This document shows, piece by piece, positions 1 to 7,018 of a stretch of 17,458 bases of DNA (position 1 is the stretch's first letter; every line of letters begins with the position of its first letter). Under the pieces are notes generated by a model, which worked only from the letters and a program-made list of their open reading frames with translations, was not told the origin of the DNA and made no database searches. The translations under genes and the position numbers were made by a program. This DNA comes from an uncultured Pseudomonadota bacterium (lineage in GTDB: Bacteria > Pseudomonadota > Gammaproteobacteria > Burkholderiales > Usitatibacteraceae), in the NCBI GenBank assembly GCA_946885905.1, contig CAMPHL010000007.1, positions 1 through 17,458 of the forward strand, read 5' to 3'.

Positions 1-78
1 TGCTGGTCCTCAGGGGCCTCGGACGCGCCGCGAGGACTTGCGCCTCCCCGGCGCGTCCGAGGCCCCTGAGGACCAGCA
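1..78. repeat. Perfect 30-bp inverted repeat at the window edge (fold-back)
   Basis: Bases 1-30 are the exact reverse complement of bases 49-78, with an 18-base loop at 31-48. The arms start exactly at base 1. They lie inside the minus-strand lipoprotein gene, whose TPR-like reading stays sensible through the inner arm and loop (…GRAGEAQVLA) and then loses TPR character (…ARPRPLRTS). A perfect long hairpin that begins at the first base of a sequence is typical of an assembly or library fold-back artefact at a contig end. A genuine hairpin cannot be excluded. Confidence 0.9.
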
Positions 79-901
79 CCTGGTTCGATAGCGCGAAGGT
101 GTTGTCGGCCTCGCGGGAGAGCACGTGCGCGAGCACCCGCTCGGCCTCGGCGAGCCGCCCCTTGCGGTGATAGACCACCGCCAGCGTGTTGTATGCGGCG
201 ATGAAGTTGGGCTCGTGCACGATGGCCGCGCGCGCCCACCAGTAGGCGTCGTCGACGCGCCCTTGCGCGATCGATTCGGCGGCGCGATTGTTCATGAACA
301 TGGCCACCACGGTGGCCTCCGAGATGGTGTAGCCGCGCCACGCGCGGCCGCGCGCCGAGGGCATGAAGTCGATGGTGAGCTGGTCCCAGTCGCGCTCGCG
401 CGCGATGATGCGCACGTCGTGCTTGGTCGAGACCAGCGTCACGTTCACATGGGTGCTCGCCACCTGGAGCTCGCCCACGCGGCTCCAAGCGTCGTCGGTA
501 AAGATGCGCTTGAAGTGCACCTGCAGCCCCAGCTCGCGCGCGAATGCCGCGGTCATGATCACCAGGGAGAGGCAGTTGCCCGAGCGCGCCTCGAAGGCCT
601 GGGAGGCGGTGCGCGTGGTGTCGGAATCGTACTCGAGCTTGAGCTGGCCCTCGCGGTAGAGCGCGTCCACCAGGCCCCGGTGCCAGCCCTTGTCCTCGAG
701 CTGGCGGCCGATCTCGCGCTTGAGGTAGCGCTTCATCCCGGGCGTGGTCGCGAACACGTCCGCGGCCTCGATGCGCTCGGTGGCGGGCTTGAAGAGCTCG
801 TCGCGGAAGAACGTGTTGTCCACCTGCGGCGGCGTCGCGGGTGCGCTCGCGCAGCCTTGCAGCAGGCAGGCGACGAGGGCGAATCCGGGCAGCAATCTCA
901 T
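1..901 (-). CDS. Transglutaminase-like lipoprotein with C-terminal TPR, 3' end missing
   Basis: The gene starts at ATG 901, preceded by a good GGAGG at about 8 bases, and runs off the left edge. The N-terminus is a lipoprotein signal with lipobox LLQGC, so Cys17 should be lipidated. The central part has a papain/transglutaminase-like layout: Cys110 in SGNCLS, His151 in STHVNV and Asp178 in TIDFMP form a plausible Cys-His-Asp triad. The C-terminal part (from about residue 215) reads as TPR helices (DDAYWWARAAIVHEPNFIAA, then LAVVYHRKGRLAEAERVL). It is probably an envelope-anchored protein with either peptidase-like or scaffold function; the substrate is unknown. The last roughly 10-15 codons fall in the terminal fold-back and should not be trusted. 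The exporter gene lies 75 bases upstream on the same strand. Confidence 0.8.
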   Translation of the reverse strand, partial: MRLLPGFALVACLLQGCASAPATPPQVDNTFFRDELFKPATERIEAADVFATTPGMKRYLKREIGRQLEDKGWHRGLVDALYREGQLKLEYDSDTTRTASQAFEARSGNCLSLVIMTAAFARELGLQVHFKRIFTDDAWSRVGELQVASTHVNVTLVSTKHDVRIIARERDWDQLTIDFMPSARGRAWRGYTISEATVVAMFMNNRAAESIAQGRVDDAYWWARAAIVHEPNFIAAYNTLAVVYHRKGRLAEAERVLAHVLSREADNTFALSNQVLVLRGLGRAGEAQVLAARPRPLRTS

Positions 902-911
902 GGCGAAACCT

Positions 912-946
912 CCCGGGAAAAGTGTATTCCCGGGCGTCCCCGCCCG
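912..946 (-). promoter_or_regulatory. Two mutually exclusive hairpins in the leader of the lipoprotein gene
   Basis: Read on the minus strand, bases 946-931 form a perfect 6-bp stem (CGGGCG/CGCCCG) with a 4-base loop. Bases 934-912 form a perfect 8-bp stem (CCCGGGAA/TTCCCGGG) with a 7-base loop. The two share bases 931-934, so they cannot form together. The second stem ends inside the GGAGG that serves ATG 901, so it could mask the ribosome site. The first, followed after several bases by CTTTT, could instead act as a weak terminator for the upstream exporter gene. Structure is seen directly; a regulatory role is inferred. Confidence 0.45.
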
Positions 947-976
947 TGTGACGCTTTGTTCGTGCAGTTCCGGGCC

Positions 977-1828
977 CTATCGGCGCGCCGCGAACGCTCC
1001 TGCGACGGCCAGGACCATTCCCGCGGCCTGCACGGCATCGAGCGCCTCGCCGAAAAGCACCAGCGCCATCAGCCCGGCGATGGGCGGCGACAGGTAGAGC
1101 AGCGGCGCCACTTTCGAGGCGGCGCCCCGGCGCAGCAGGTAGAGCATGATCGAGATGCCGCCCACCGAAAGGCCGAAGACGGCCCAGGCGAGGGCGCCGT
1201 ACAGCGCCGCGCCGTGGTCGAAGCGGCCCGCCTCGAGCCCCAGCGCGAAGGGCAGCGTGAGCAGGAACGCGCCCACGAACTGGATCGAAGCGTTCACGCG
1301 CAAGTCCATCTGCGGTTTCGACAGCTTCTGCCAGATCGTGCCGAGGGTGAGCGAGAGCGTCGCGAGCAATCCCACCACGAGCGCGTGCATCGGGATGGCG
1401 TGCGCGCTGCCGAGCTTCGGCGACACGATCAACGCCACGCCCACGACCCCGACCACGATGCCCGCCCACTGGCGCGCGTTCAGCCGCTCGTGCAGCAGGG
1501 GGAGCGCGAGCAGCGCGGTGAAGAGCGGATGCAGGCCCGTGATGAGCCCCATCATCCCCGCGCCCATGCCTTGGGAGACGGCCCAGAAGACGCCACCGAT
1601 GTAAAAGCCGTGCAGCAACATCCCCGCGATCATGGCGTCGCGCCAGACCTTGATGTCCCGCGGCCACGCCGCCTTGACCGCCACGGACAGCAGCGTGAAA
1701 ACGACGATGCTGCAACCATGGCGCACCGTGAGGAAGGTGAGCGGATCCGCCCGGGTCGAAACGATGCCCGCCACGATGAAGCCGGTCGCCCAGATGAAGA
1801 CGAACAGTCCGGAAAGGAGATGGATCAT
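977..1828 (-). CDS. EamA/DMT-superfamily transporter
   Basis: A 283-aa protein made almost entirely of hydrophobic segments, about ten predicted transmembrane helices arranged as two EamA repeats (roughly residues 1-135 and 145-280). Family signs include the start FVFIWATGFIVAG, the end of repeat 1 with LHPLFTALLALPLLHERLNARQWAGIVVGVVGVALIV, and the matching end of repeat 2, LYLSPPIAGLMALVLFGEALDAVQAAGMVLAVAGAF. The DMT superfamily exports or exchanges small metabolites across the inner membrane; the substrate cannot be read from sequence. Start ATG 1828 has only a weak upstream ribosome site but matches the usual family N-terminus. It sits 41 bases downstream of the SemiSWEET-type gene on the same strand, so the two transporters are probably co-transcribed. 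Confidence 0.9.
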   Translation of the reverse strand: MIHLLSGLFVFIWATGFIVAGIVSTRADPLTFLTVRHGCSIVVFTLLSVAVKAAWPRDIKVWRDAMIAGMLLHGFYIGGVFWAVSQGMGAGMMGLITGLHPLFTALLALPLLHERLNARQWAGIVVGVVGVALIVSPKLGSAHAIPMHALVVGLLATLSLTLGTIWQKLSKPQMDLRVNASIQFVGAFLLTLPFALGLEAGRFDHGAALYGALAWAVFGLSVGGISIMLYLLRRGAASKVAPLLYLSPPIAGLMALVLFGEALDAVQAAGMVLAVAGAFAARR

Positions 1829-1869
1829 GAACGGATGAGGTTACCTGCTCGTGCCTCGCCGCCGTAGCC

Positions 1870-2181
1870 TTAGCCCCCGTGCCGGACGAGGATGCCGGCG
1901 ATGATCGCGACGTCCATCGCGACCCATCCCGTGTTGGCGAAACAGATCGTGGCGTCGCGTTTCTGGATGCCGTAGGCGAGCCAGGCTCCCGACGACACCA
2001 GGTAGGTGATCCAGGAAATAAGCGAGACGTCCGTGGGTCCGCTCGTGGTCCAGATGCTCCAGACCTGGGGCACCGTCATCAGCATGGTCACCACCGCGCC
2101 GATGCGCAGGGATCTCTCGAGCGGCGTCTGCGGCGGTGCGTCTTCGGGCGGGCAGATGGTGGGTCCATCACAGGGGAGCAT
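1870..2181 (-). CDS. SemiSWEET / PQ-loop-type small membrane transporter
   Basis: A 103-aa protein with three hydrophobic helices, the single triple-helix bundle typical of bacterial SemiSWEETs (usual length about 85-100 aa), which work as dimers to move sugars. Key motif: VPQVWSIW with Pro38-Gln39 in helix 1, followed by GPTDVSLISWITYLVSS, where helix 2 begins, as in the family. The reading frame is open up to 2328, but the start is set at ATG 2181 because a perfect AAGGAGG (2187-2193) lies five bases upstream. A longer version would begin with a non-membrane, non-conserved extension. The N-terminal 20 residues are Pro-rich with two Cys and precede helix 1. Sugar specificity is unknown. Confidence 0.8.
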   Translation of the reverse strand: MLPCDGPTICPPEDAPPQTPLERSLRIGAVVTMLMTVPQVWSIWTTSGPTDVSLISWITYLVSSGAWLAYGIQKRDATICFANTGWVAMDVAIIAGILVRHGG

Positions 2182-2186
2182 GGCGG

Positions 2187-2193
2187 CCTCCTT
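2187..2193 (-). promoter_or_regulatory. Strong ribosome binding site that fixes the SemiSWEET start
   Basis: AAGGAGG on the minus strand, five bases before ATG 2181. It lies inside the longer open frame that reaches 2328 and argues that this longer start is not used. Confidence 0.75.
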
Positions 2194-2320
2194 GGGGCGT
2201 GCCAGCAGCTTAGGGCAAGCGGCAAAGGGAGGGATCCCCCCGAATCGGAATACGCGGGCGATACCGATCTCCGATAGCGAGGCGTAAAGTGCGGGGACGA
2301 AAATCCGCTGGAGCGCCCGC

Positions 2321-3040
2321 ATGGCCACTGCCGCCCCCTCCGTCGATTCCGTCCTTGCGCACGCGTGCGGCGAGCGCCCGCTCTACACATTCGCCGCCGC
2401 GACCGCGCTCGGCGTGATCCTCGTCGGATTCGCGCCGACGTACTTCCTCAAGGCATTCTTCGGCACGCCTGAGCTGAGCACGCTCAAGCACCTGCATGCG
2501 CTGGCGATGATGGCGTGGTTCGGGCTGTTCCTGGTCCAGGCGCGTCTCGTGGCGACCGGCAATATCGCCCTTCACCGGAAGATGGGAATCGCGGGCATCG
2601 CGGTGGCGGTGCTCGTCGTCTGGATGGGGCTGCAGGCGGGACTCGCCTCGGCGCGCGCGGGAGTGACGCCGATTCCCGAGGTGCCGCCGCTCGCCTTCCT
2701 CGTCATGCCCGTGGGCGAGATGCTCGCCTTCGCGCTGCTCTTCGGCGCGGCGATCGTGCTGCGCAGGAAGAGCCCCTGGCACAAGCGGCTGATGCTCGTG
2801 GCCATGCTCACTCCGGCCTTCGCCCGCTGGCCGCTCATCGCAACCGGCGGCCCGCCGGCTTTCTTCGGCATGACCGACCTGCTCGTCATCGGCTGCATGG
2901 CCTACGACTGGCGCAGGAACGGCCGGGTGCACCCGGCCTTCCTATCCGCGCTCGCGCTGGTGGTCGTGATCCAGGTCGGACGCCTGGCGCTCGCCGGCAC
3001 CGCGCTCTGGATGGACTTCGCGAGGTGGGCGATCGCCTGA
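2321..3040 (+). CDS. Conserved multi-pass inner-membrane protein, unknown function
   Basis: A 239-aa protein with about six to seven hydrophobic helices. GGAG lies about seven bases before ATG 2321. Visible landmarks are GFAPTYFLK (residues about 34-42), a His pair in LKHLHALAMMAWFGLFLVQ, then NIALHRKMG and SPWHKRLMLVAML. Spaced histidines on membrane segments of this kind recall cytochrome-like or heme/metal-handling membrane proteins, but the repeated pattern HLHA…LHRK…WHKR occurs in many unnamed proteobacterial proteins and I know no demonstrated function. It is divergent from the SemiSWEET gene (139-base gap) and convergent with the WYL regulator (13-base gap), so it is probably its own transcription unit. 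Confidence 0.8.
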   Translation: MATAAPSVDSVLAHACGERPLYTFAAATALGVILVGFAPTYFLKAFFGTPELSTLKHLHALAMMAWFGLFLVQARLVATGNIALHRKMGIAGIAVAVLVVWMGLQAGLASARAGVTPIPEVPPLAFLVMPVGEMLAFALLFGAAIVLRRKSPWHKRLMLVAMLTPAFARWPLIATGGPPAFFGMTDLLVIGCMAYDWRRNGRVHPAFLSALALVVVIQVGRLALAGTALWMDFARWAIA

Positions 3041-3053
3041 GCGCCGGGAAGCG

Positions 3054-4040
3054 CTAGCCGTAGATGCGCGCCAGTTCCTTCGCCTTCGCGGCGACCAGCT
3101 TGCGCAGCGACGCGGGCTCGATCGCTTCGACCTCGGGCCCGAACTTGAGGATGTCCATGACGAGCTCGCCCTCGGCGCTGTAAGGGACTTCGAGCACGTA
3201 GCTGCCGTCCTTCTCCCAGCGCGCGCGCTGCTTCGGATGCCATTGCTCGAGCGCCACGTAGCGCGCGCGTTCCGGCGTGAACCGGAGCGAGGCCCACTGG
3301 ACCTTCCTGCCGGAGAAGATGCCATAGCCGCTCGCGAGCACATCATCGAGCTCGGCATCGGGTACGTCCTTCACCTTGCCCGCGACCATCTCCGCCGAGC
3401 GGATCGCATCCAGGCCGAAGCTGCGGATGTCGTTGCGCAGGTGGCACCACGCGTCCAGGTACCAGTTGGCGCGGTAGTACACGAGGCGCTGCGGCGATAC
3501 GTCGCGGCGCGTCTCTTCGTTGCGCGTGCGATTGAAGTGAACGATCGCGAGGCGGCTGCGGCCCAGGACCGCGGAAGCGATGAGCGAGAAGTGCTTCGGC
3601 TCGTGCTTCCTCGCGCCGAAGGGGATCACGCGGATGCGCTTCCTCACCTGCTCGGCGGAATGGTCGCCGGCGGAGAGCAGCGCGCGCAAGCGCACCTTGA
3701 GGGGCTCGAGATGCGGGCCCAGCAGCGAGGGCTCGAGGCCCTCGATCAGGTGCTCCATGGTGAGCAGGGCCTGCGCCTCGGCCGGGTTGAACCACAGGCC
3801 CGGAAGCTGGTACGGATGGCCCCTGTCCTCTTCCCCGGCCTCGAAGCGGTAACCGTTGTGCTCGCGGTCCCAGACGATCGGCGCGTAGAGGCGCTCGCGC
3901 ATGTACTCCAGGTCGCGCTTGAAGGTGGCGAGCGAGATGTCGAGCTCCCCCAGGAAGGTGGAGATCGGCACCACGCCGGGACGGCGTGATTGCAGGAGCT
4001 GGTCGATCTTGTAGAAGCGCTCGGTTCGGTCCACGGTCAT
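3054..4040 (-). CDS. WYL-domain transcriptional regulator (YafY-like)
   Basis: A 328-aa protein. Residues 1-65 form a DeoR/HTH_11-type winged helix (RTERFYKIDQLL, recognition region SLATFKRDLEYMRERL, wing around YRFE). Residues about 140-215 are the WYL ligand-sensing domain, with the literal Trp193-Tyr194-Leu195 in NWYLDAWCH and the basic RSFGLDAI strand. The C-terminal WCX extension ends near MDILKFGPEVEAIEP. Family members sense nucleic acid or nucleotide-type ligands and repress or activate nearby genes. The start is uncertain: ATG 4040 and ATG 4046 are both possible and neither has a clear ribosome site; a still longer frame to 4100 looks non-native. It is divergent from the small exported protein at 4151, its likeliest regulatory neighbour. 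No defence genes are adjacent. Confidence 0.88.
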   Translation of the reverse strand: MTVDRTERFYKIDQLLQSRRPGVVPISTFLGELDISLATFKRDLEYMRERLYAPIVWDREHNGYRFEAGEEDRGHPYQLPGLWFNPAEAQALLTMEHLIEGLEPSLLGPHLEPLKVRLRALLSAGDHSAEQVRKRIRVIPFGARKHEPKHFSLIASAVLGRSRLAIVHFNRTRNEETRRDVSPQRLVYYRANWYLDAWCHLRNDIRSFGLDAIRSAEMVAGKVKDVPDAELDDVLASGYGIFSGRKVQWASLRFTPERARYVALEQWHPKQRARWEKDGSYVLEVPYSAEGELVMDILKFGPEVEAIEPASLRKLVAAKAKELARIYG

Positions 4041-4150
4041 TCGCATGCCGCGATGCTGCGGCGTTGTAGGCTCATGGGATGAGCCACTTGGACCGATCAT
4101 AGCAGCGGGCCGCGATGTCGAACCAGATCGTGCATCCCCAGGAGCCCATC

Positions 4151-4516
4151 ATGAAGAGCACCCGAATCGCGGCGGGCCTTGCGCTCGCCCTCGCATCGAC
4201 CGCGGCGCTGGCCGTCTCCGGCGACCGCTGGTACGGCACCAACGCCGCTGCTCCCCCGCCTCTCGAGCCGATCGTGGTGACGCGCGTGACCCCCGGTCTG
4301 CCGGAGGTCTACACGTATCCGCCCCGCGAGGTCGTGGTCGAGCGGCGCGTGATCGTGCCGGAGGAAGTGATCGTGGAACGGACCTACGAGCTCCTGCCCG
4401 GCACGTACGCGATCCAGAAACCGTACGACCACGTCACCGAGCTCAACCCGCAGACGGGCCCGCACCTGGATATGGGATTGTTCCCGCGGAACGGGCCGAA
4501 CGACTTCGGAAGCTGA
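4151..4516 (+). CDS. Small exported protein with Val/Glu/Arg-rich repeats, unknown function
   Basis: A 121-aa protein. The first 21 residues are a clear Sec signal peptide (MKSTRIAAGLALALASTAALA, cleavage after Ala21). CAGGAG lies about seven bases before ATG 4151, so this start is preferred over one 12 codons upstream. The mature part is hydrophilic and contains a short tandem repeat, REVVVER then EEVIVER, followed by TYELLPGTYAIQKPYDHV. There are no cysteines and no catalytic motif that I recognise. It is probably periplasmic. It is divergent from the WYL regulator and 53 bases ahead of the DUF2157 operon on the same strand, so it could be read into that operon. Confidence 0.7.
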   Translation: MKSTRIAAGLALALASTAALAVSGDRWYGTNAAAPPPLEPIVVTRVTPGLPEVYTYPPREVVVERRVIVPEEVIVERTYELLPGTYAIQKPYDHVTELNPQTGPHLDMGLFPRNGPNDFGS

Positions 4517-4547
4517 ACGCCCGCCTCCTCCTGCGAGGGGAAATCGC

Positions 4548-4568
4548 GCCGCGCGTATGATGCGCGGC
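4548..4568 (+). promoter_or_regulatory. Hairpin directly in front of the DUF2157 start codon
   Basis: GCCGCGC (4548-4554) and GCGCGGC (4562-4568) form a perfect 7-bp stem with a 7-base loop that itself contains ATGAT. The stem ends one base before ATG 4570. No Shine-Dalgarno sequence is visible between the stem and the start; the nearest purine run (GAGGGG) lies before the hairpin at a distance that only folding of the stem would bring close. A role in translation is inferred. Confidence 0.35.
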
Positions 4569-4569
4569 T

Positions 4570-5547
4570 ATGAAACGCTCAGTGCTCGACCGCGTGGTCC
4601 TCGAGCAGCGCCTGGACCCGCCCGCAGTGGCGATGGCCCTCGACCTGTCGGGAGCGCGGCCCGATGCCGCGGCCTGGCGGGCGTTCCTCGCCCGAGTGCT
4701 GAACGGCGCCGGCATCACCGGGCTCGGCGCCGGCGCGATCTTCTTCGTCGCGGCGAACTGGCAGGATTACGGCGTCGCCGGCCGGTTCGCGCTGCTGCAG
4801 GTCGCCTTCGCGATCGCCGTGGGCCTCGCGCTCTGGCGGCCGGCGCCCGGGATGCTGGGTGAAAGCGCCCTCACGCTCGCCGTGCTCTTCTCGGGGGCGC
4901 TCCTCGCGCTCTTCGGGCAGACCTACCAGACGGGCGCGGACGTCTACGAGCTCTTCTTCATCTGGGCCATCCTCGCCCTGCCCTTCGCGCTCGCGAGCGC
5001 CGCCGCCGCGGTCTGGGCGACCTGGTGGGTGGTCCTGAACGTGGGGCTGGCGCTCTACTGCGGCCTGGAGGACGCGAGCTTCGCGCGGCTGCTGGTCGCC
5101 GGCCGCCTCGGAATCGAGCGCCCCCTGCTGCTCTTCTTCGCCTGCCTCGCCAATCTTGGAGGCGCGGTCCTCTTCGAGCATCTCGGGCGAGCGCGCTGGC
5201 TCGTGCGCATGGCGGCGACCCTGGGGATGCTCTTCGGCACCGCTGCGGCCTTCCTCGCAATATTCGGCGAGCGCACCGGGGCCACGGGGCAGGACGGGCT
5301 CGTGGTGGTGATGTTCGCCGCGACGTGCGCAGCCATCGCCCATGCATCCCTGCGGCGAAGGAACGACGTCTATCCCATGGCGCTGGTCTTCGCCTCCTGG
5401 ATCGCGATCTCCACCGTGTTCCTCGTGAAGCAGATGCAGTTCAAGGACTTCGGCAACGTGCTCGTGCTTGCCGCCTGGCTCATCGCCACCTCCGGCGCGG
5501 CGGGTTTCGTGCTGATGAAGTGGGTGCGGGAGTGGCGCGCGACATGA
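4570..5547 (+). CDS. DUF2157 membrane protein, first gene of a three-gene operon
   Basis: A 325-aa protein. A cytosolic N-terminus of about 45 residues is followed by roughly eight to nine transmembrane helices. The DUF2157 signature is GAGITGLGAGAIFFVAANWQDYG (residues about 49-70), where a helix ends in the conserved AANW. The function of the family is unknown. The stop codon TGA (5545-5547) overlaps the ATG of the next gene (5544-5546), so the two are translationally coupled. The gene order DUF2157, DUF4401, GDYXXLXY is known from other proteobacteria, which suggests one membrane complex. ATG 4570 is chosen because MKRSVLD fits family N-termini, although a hairpin precedes it and no ribosome site is obvious. 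Confidence 0.88.
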   Translation: MKRSVLDRVVLEQRLDPPAVAMALDLSGARPDAAAWRAFLARVLNGAGITGLGAGAIFFVAANWQDYGVAGRFALLQVAFAIAVGLALWRPAPGMLGESALTLAVLFSGALLALFGQTYQTGADVYELFFIWAILALPFALASAAAAVWATWWVVLNVGLALYCGLEDASFARLLVAGRLGIERPLLLFFACLANLGGAVLFEHLGRARWLVRMAATLGMLFGTAAAFLAIFGERTGATGQDGLVVVMFAATCAAIAHASLRRRNDVYPMALVFASWIAISTVFLVKQMQFKDFGNVLVLAAWLIATSGAAGFVLMKWVREWRAT

Positions 5548-6542
5548 TGACCGCCGACGAGCTGCTGCTCGAGCTGCGCAAGGCGCCGGAATCGGCGGCT
5601 GCGGAGCGGCCGTGGTTCATCGGCTTGCTGCTCGGCGTGGCGGGATGGTTCGCGGGGCTGCTCCTGCTGCTCTTCATCGGAGCGATCCTTCGCCCGGACA
5701 GTGGACCGGGCGCGCTCTTCACCGGCTTCGTGTTGCTGGGCGCCGCGTGGGGCCTGTTCAAGGTGGACCGCGACGGGGCCTTCGTCTCGCAACTGGCGCT
5801 CGCGTTCTCCATCGCCGCGCAGTTCGCGCTGCTCTTCGGCCTGCACGAGACCTTCTTCAAGTCGGGCAAGGGCAGCATCGCCTCGATCGCGTTCGTCGCC
5901 CTCGTGATCCAGCTGGCGCTCGTACCCGTGATGCCGAATCGGCTGCACCGGTCGATGTCGACCCTCTTCGCCTGCATCGCGTGGGCGATCTTCGTGCGCT
6001 ACGGCTTGTGGGACCAGCCGTTCTGGGCCGACTGGGGGCCGAACAAGGCCAAGGCGCCTCCGACCTCGCTCCCGATGGCGCTTCTCGGCTGGGTCGTCGC
6101 GTGGGCGCCACCAGGCGGGGCGCTGTACCTGCTCGTCAGGAACGAGCCTGCATGGATGGCCGCGGGCCGGCAGGCGATCGCGCGGCCGGTCGCCACGGGC
6201 CTCATCCTGGGGCTCGCCTTCGCCACGTCGATTTCGCAGCCCTTCGAGGCCTTCAGCCTGTTCGGCGACGCGCCCAGGGTGGGTTGGCTCGCGCTCTGGC
6301 CGCTGCTCTCGGCGCTCGCCTCGCTCGGCGCGCTCGCGGCGGCCTTCGCACTCGGCAGCCGCGGCCTCATGGGCCTCGCCGTCCTCGCGGCGCTGCTTCA
6401 CATGGCGCACTTCTACTATGCGATGGGGGCGAGCCTGCTGATCAAGTCGGCGCTCATGCTCGTGATGGGCGGGGCGTGCATCTTCGCGGCAAGGCAGTGG
6501 GGCGGCGCTCACCACGGCCCTCTCCCAAGGCCAAGGGAATGA
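5544..6542 (+). CDS. DUF4401 membrane protein, second gene of the operon
   Basis: A 332-aa protein starting MMTADELLLELRKAP, then about nine to ten hydrophobic helices beginning WFIGLLLGVAGWFAGLLLLLFIGAIL. This layout (short cytosolic head, first long hydrophobic hairpin, later LHETFF and LRLVRN-type loops) matches DUF4401, a family that accompanies or is fused to DUF2157. Function is unknown. Its start overlaps the DUF2157 stop and its own TGA (6540-6542) overlaps the ATG of the GDYXXLXY gene (6539-6541). The last dozen codons (GGAHHGPLPRPRE) lie in a repeat remnant at 6507-6526 and look unlike the rest of the protein. Confidence 0.85.
   Translation: MMTADELLLELRKAPESAAAERPWFIGLLLGVAGWFAGLLLLLFIGAILRPDSGPGALFTGFVLLGAAWGLFKVDRDGAFVSQLALAFSIAAQFALLFGLHETFFKSGKGSIASIAFVALVIQLALVPVMPNRLHRSMSTLFACIAWAIFVRYGLWDQPFWADWGPNKAKAPPTSLPMALLGWVVAWAPPGGALYLLVRNEPAWMAAGRQAIARPVATGLILGLAFATSISQPFEAFSLFGDAPRVGWLALWPLLSALASLGALAAAFALGSRGLMGLAVLAALLHMAHFYYAMGASLLIKSALMLVMGGACIFAARQWGGAHHGPLPRPRE
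6507..6526 (+). repeat. Remnant of a palindromic repeat at the DUF4401/GDYXXLXY junction
   Basis: These 20 bases match 12125-12144, the left arm of the palindromic repeat inside the NYN gene, at 17 of 20 positions (shared core CTCACC followed by CCCTCTCCC). What follows, AAGGCCAAGGGA, could be a degraded return arm. The remnant encodes the last residues of DUF4401 and ends 12 bases before the start of the next gene. Confidence 0.5.
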
Positions 6543-7018
6543 GCCGCGCGCGCATCCTCGTCGCCATCGGCGCTCTCCTCGTGCTGGGGGCCGTGAACTA
6601 CTCGATCCTCGGCAAGGAATCGGTCAAGCGCGAGGGCGTCGTGGTCTACCTCGACCTCGCCCCGCGCGACCCGCGCTCGATCATGCAGGGCGACTACATG
6701 ACCCTGCGCTTCCGCCTCGCGCAGGACATCCTCTCGACCGTGAAGCCGCTACCGTCCGAGGGCGCGACGGACCTCGCGCCGGTGAACGTCTCGAACGAAA
6801 AGGTAGGCAGCCTCGCGCGCGCGGGTGAAGCGGGCGACGTGCGCATCCGCTATCGCGTGCGCAAGGGCGAGATCTGGCTGGGGACGAACGCCTTCTTCTT
6901 CGAGGAGGGCAAGGACGCGCGTTATGCGTCCGCGCGGTACGGCGAATTCAGGGTGCACCCCACCAGCGGCGAAGCCGTGCTGGTGGGGTTGCGCGACGCG
7001 GCGCTCGCGCCGCTCTAG
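6539..7018 (+). CDS. GDYXXLXY-domain protein, third gene of the operon
   Basis: A 159-aa protein. Residues 5-20 form one N-terminal membrane anchor (RILVAIGALLVLGAVN) and the rest is probably periplasmic. The family signature is GDYMTLRF at residues 51-58 (GDYxxLxY, with Phe in the last place), followed by a second conserved part ending RYGEFRVHPTSGEAVLVGLRDA. The family is found beside DUF2157/DUF4401 proteins and has no established activity. The ATG (6539) overlaps the preceding stop, and its own TAG (7016-7018) abuts the stop of the convergent gene with no base between. It is plausibly the periplasmic part of a complex with the two membrane proteins. Confidence 0.88.
   Translation: MSRARILVAIGALLVLGAVNYSILGKESVKREGVVVYLDLAPRDPRSIMQGDYMTLRFRLAQDILSTVKPLPSEGATDLAPVNVSNEKVGSLARAGEAGDVRIRYRVRKGEIWLGTNAFFFEEGKDARYASARYGEFRVHPTSGEAVLVGLRDAALAPL

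Noticed and set aside
125..1867. 580-residue plus-strand open frame across the lipoprotein and exporter genes
   Set aside because: Arg/His/Gln-rich low-complexity product, antisense to two well-supported genes; a shadow caused by high G+C.
3054..4040. WYL regulator as sign of a phage-defence island
   Set aside because: WYL proteins often guard defence loci, but no nuclease, helicase, toxin, cyclase-effector or restriction gene is adjacent.
5370..6515. 381-residue minus-strand open frame
   Set aside because: Antisense to DUF2157/DUF4401; composition (Glu/Arg/Gln) is typical of the reverse frame of hydrophobic genes.
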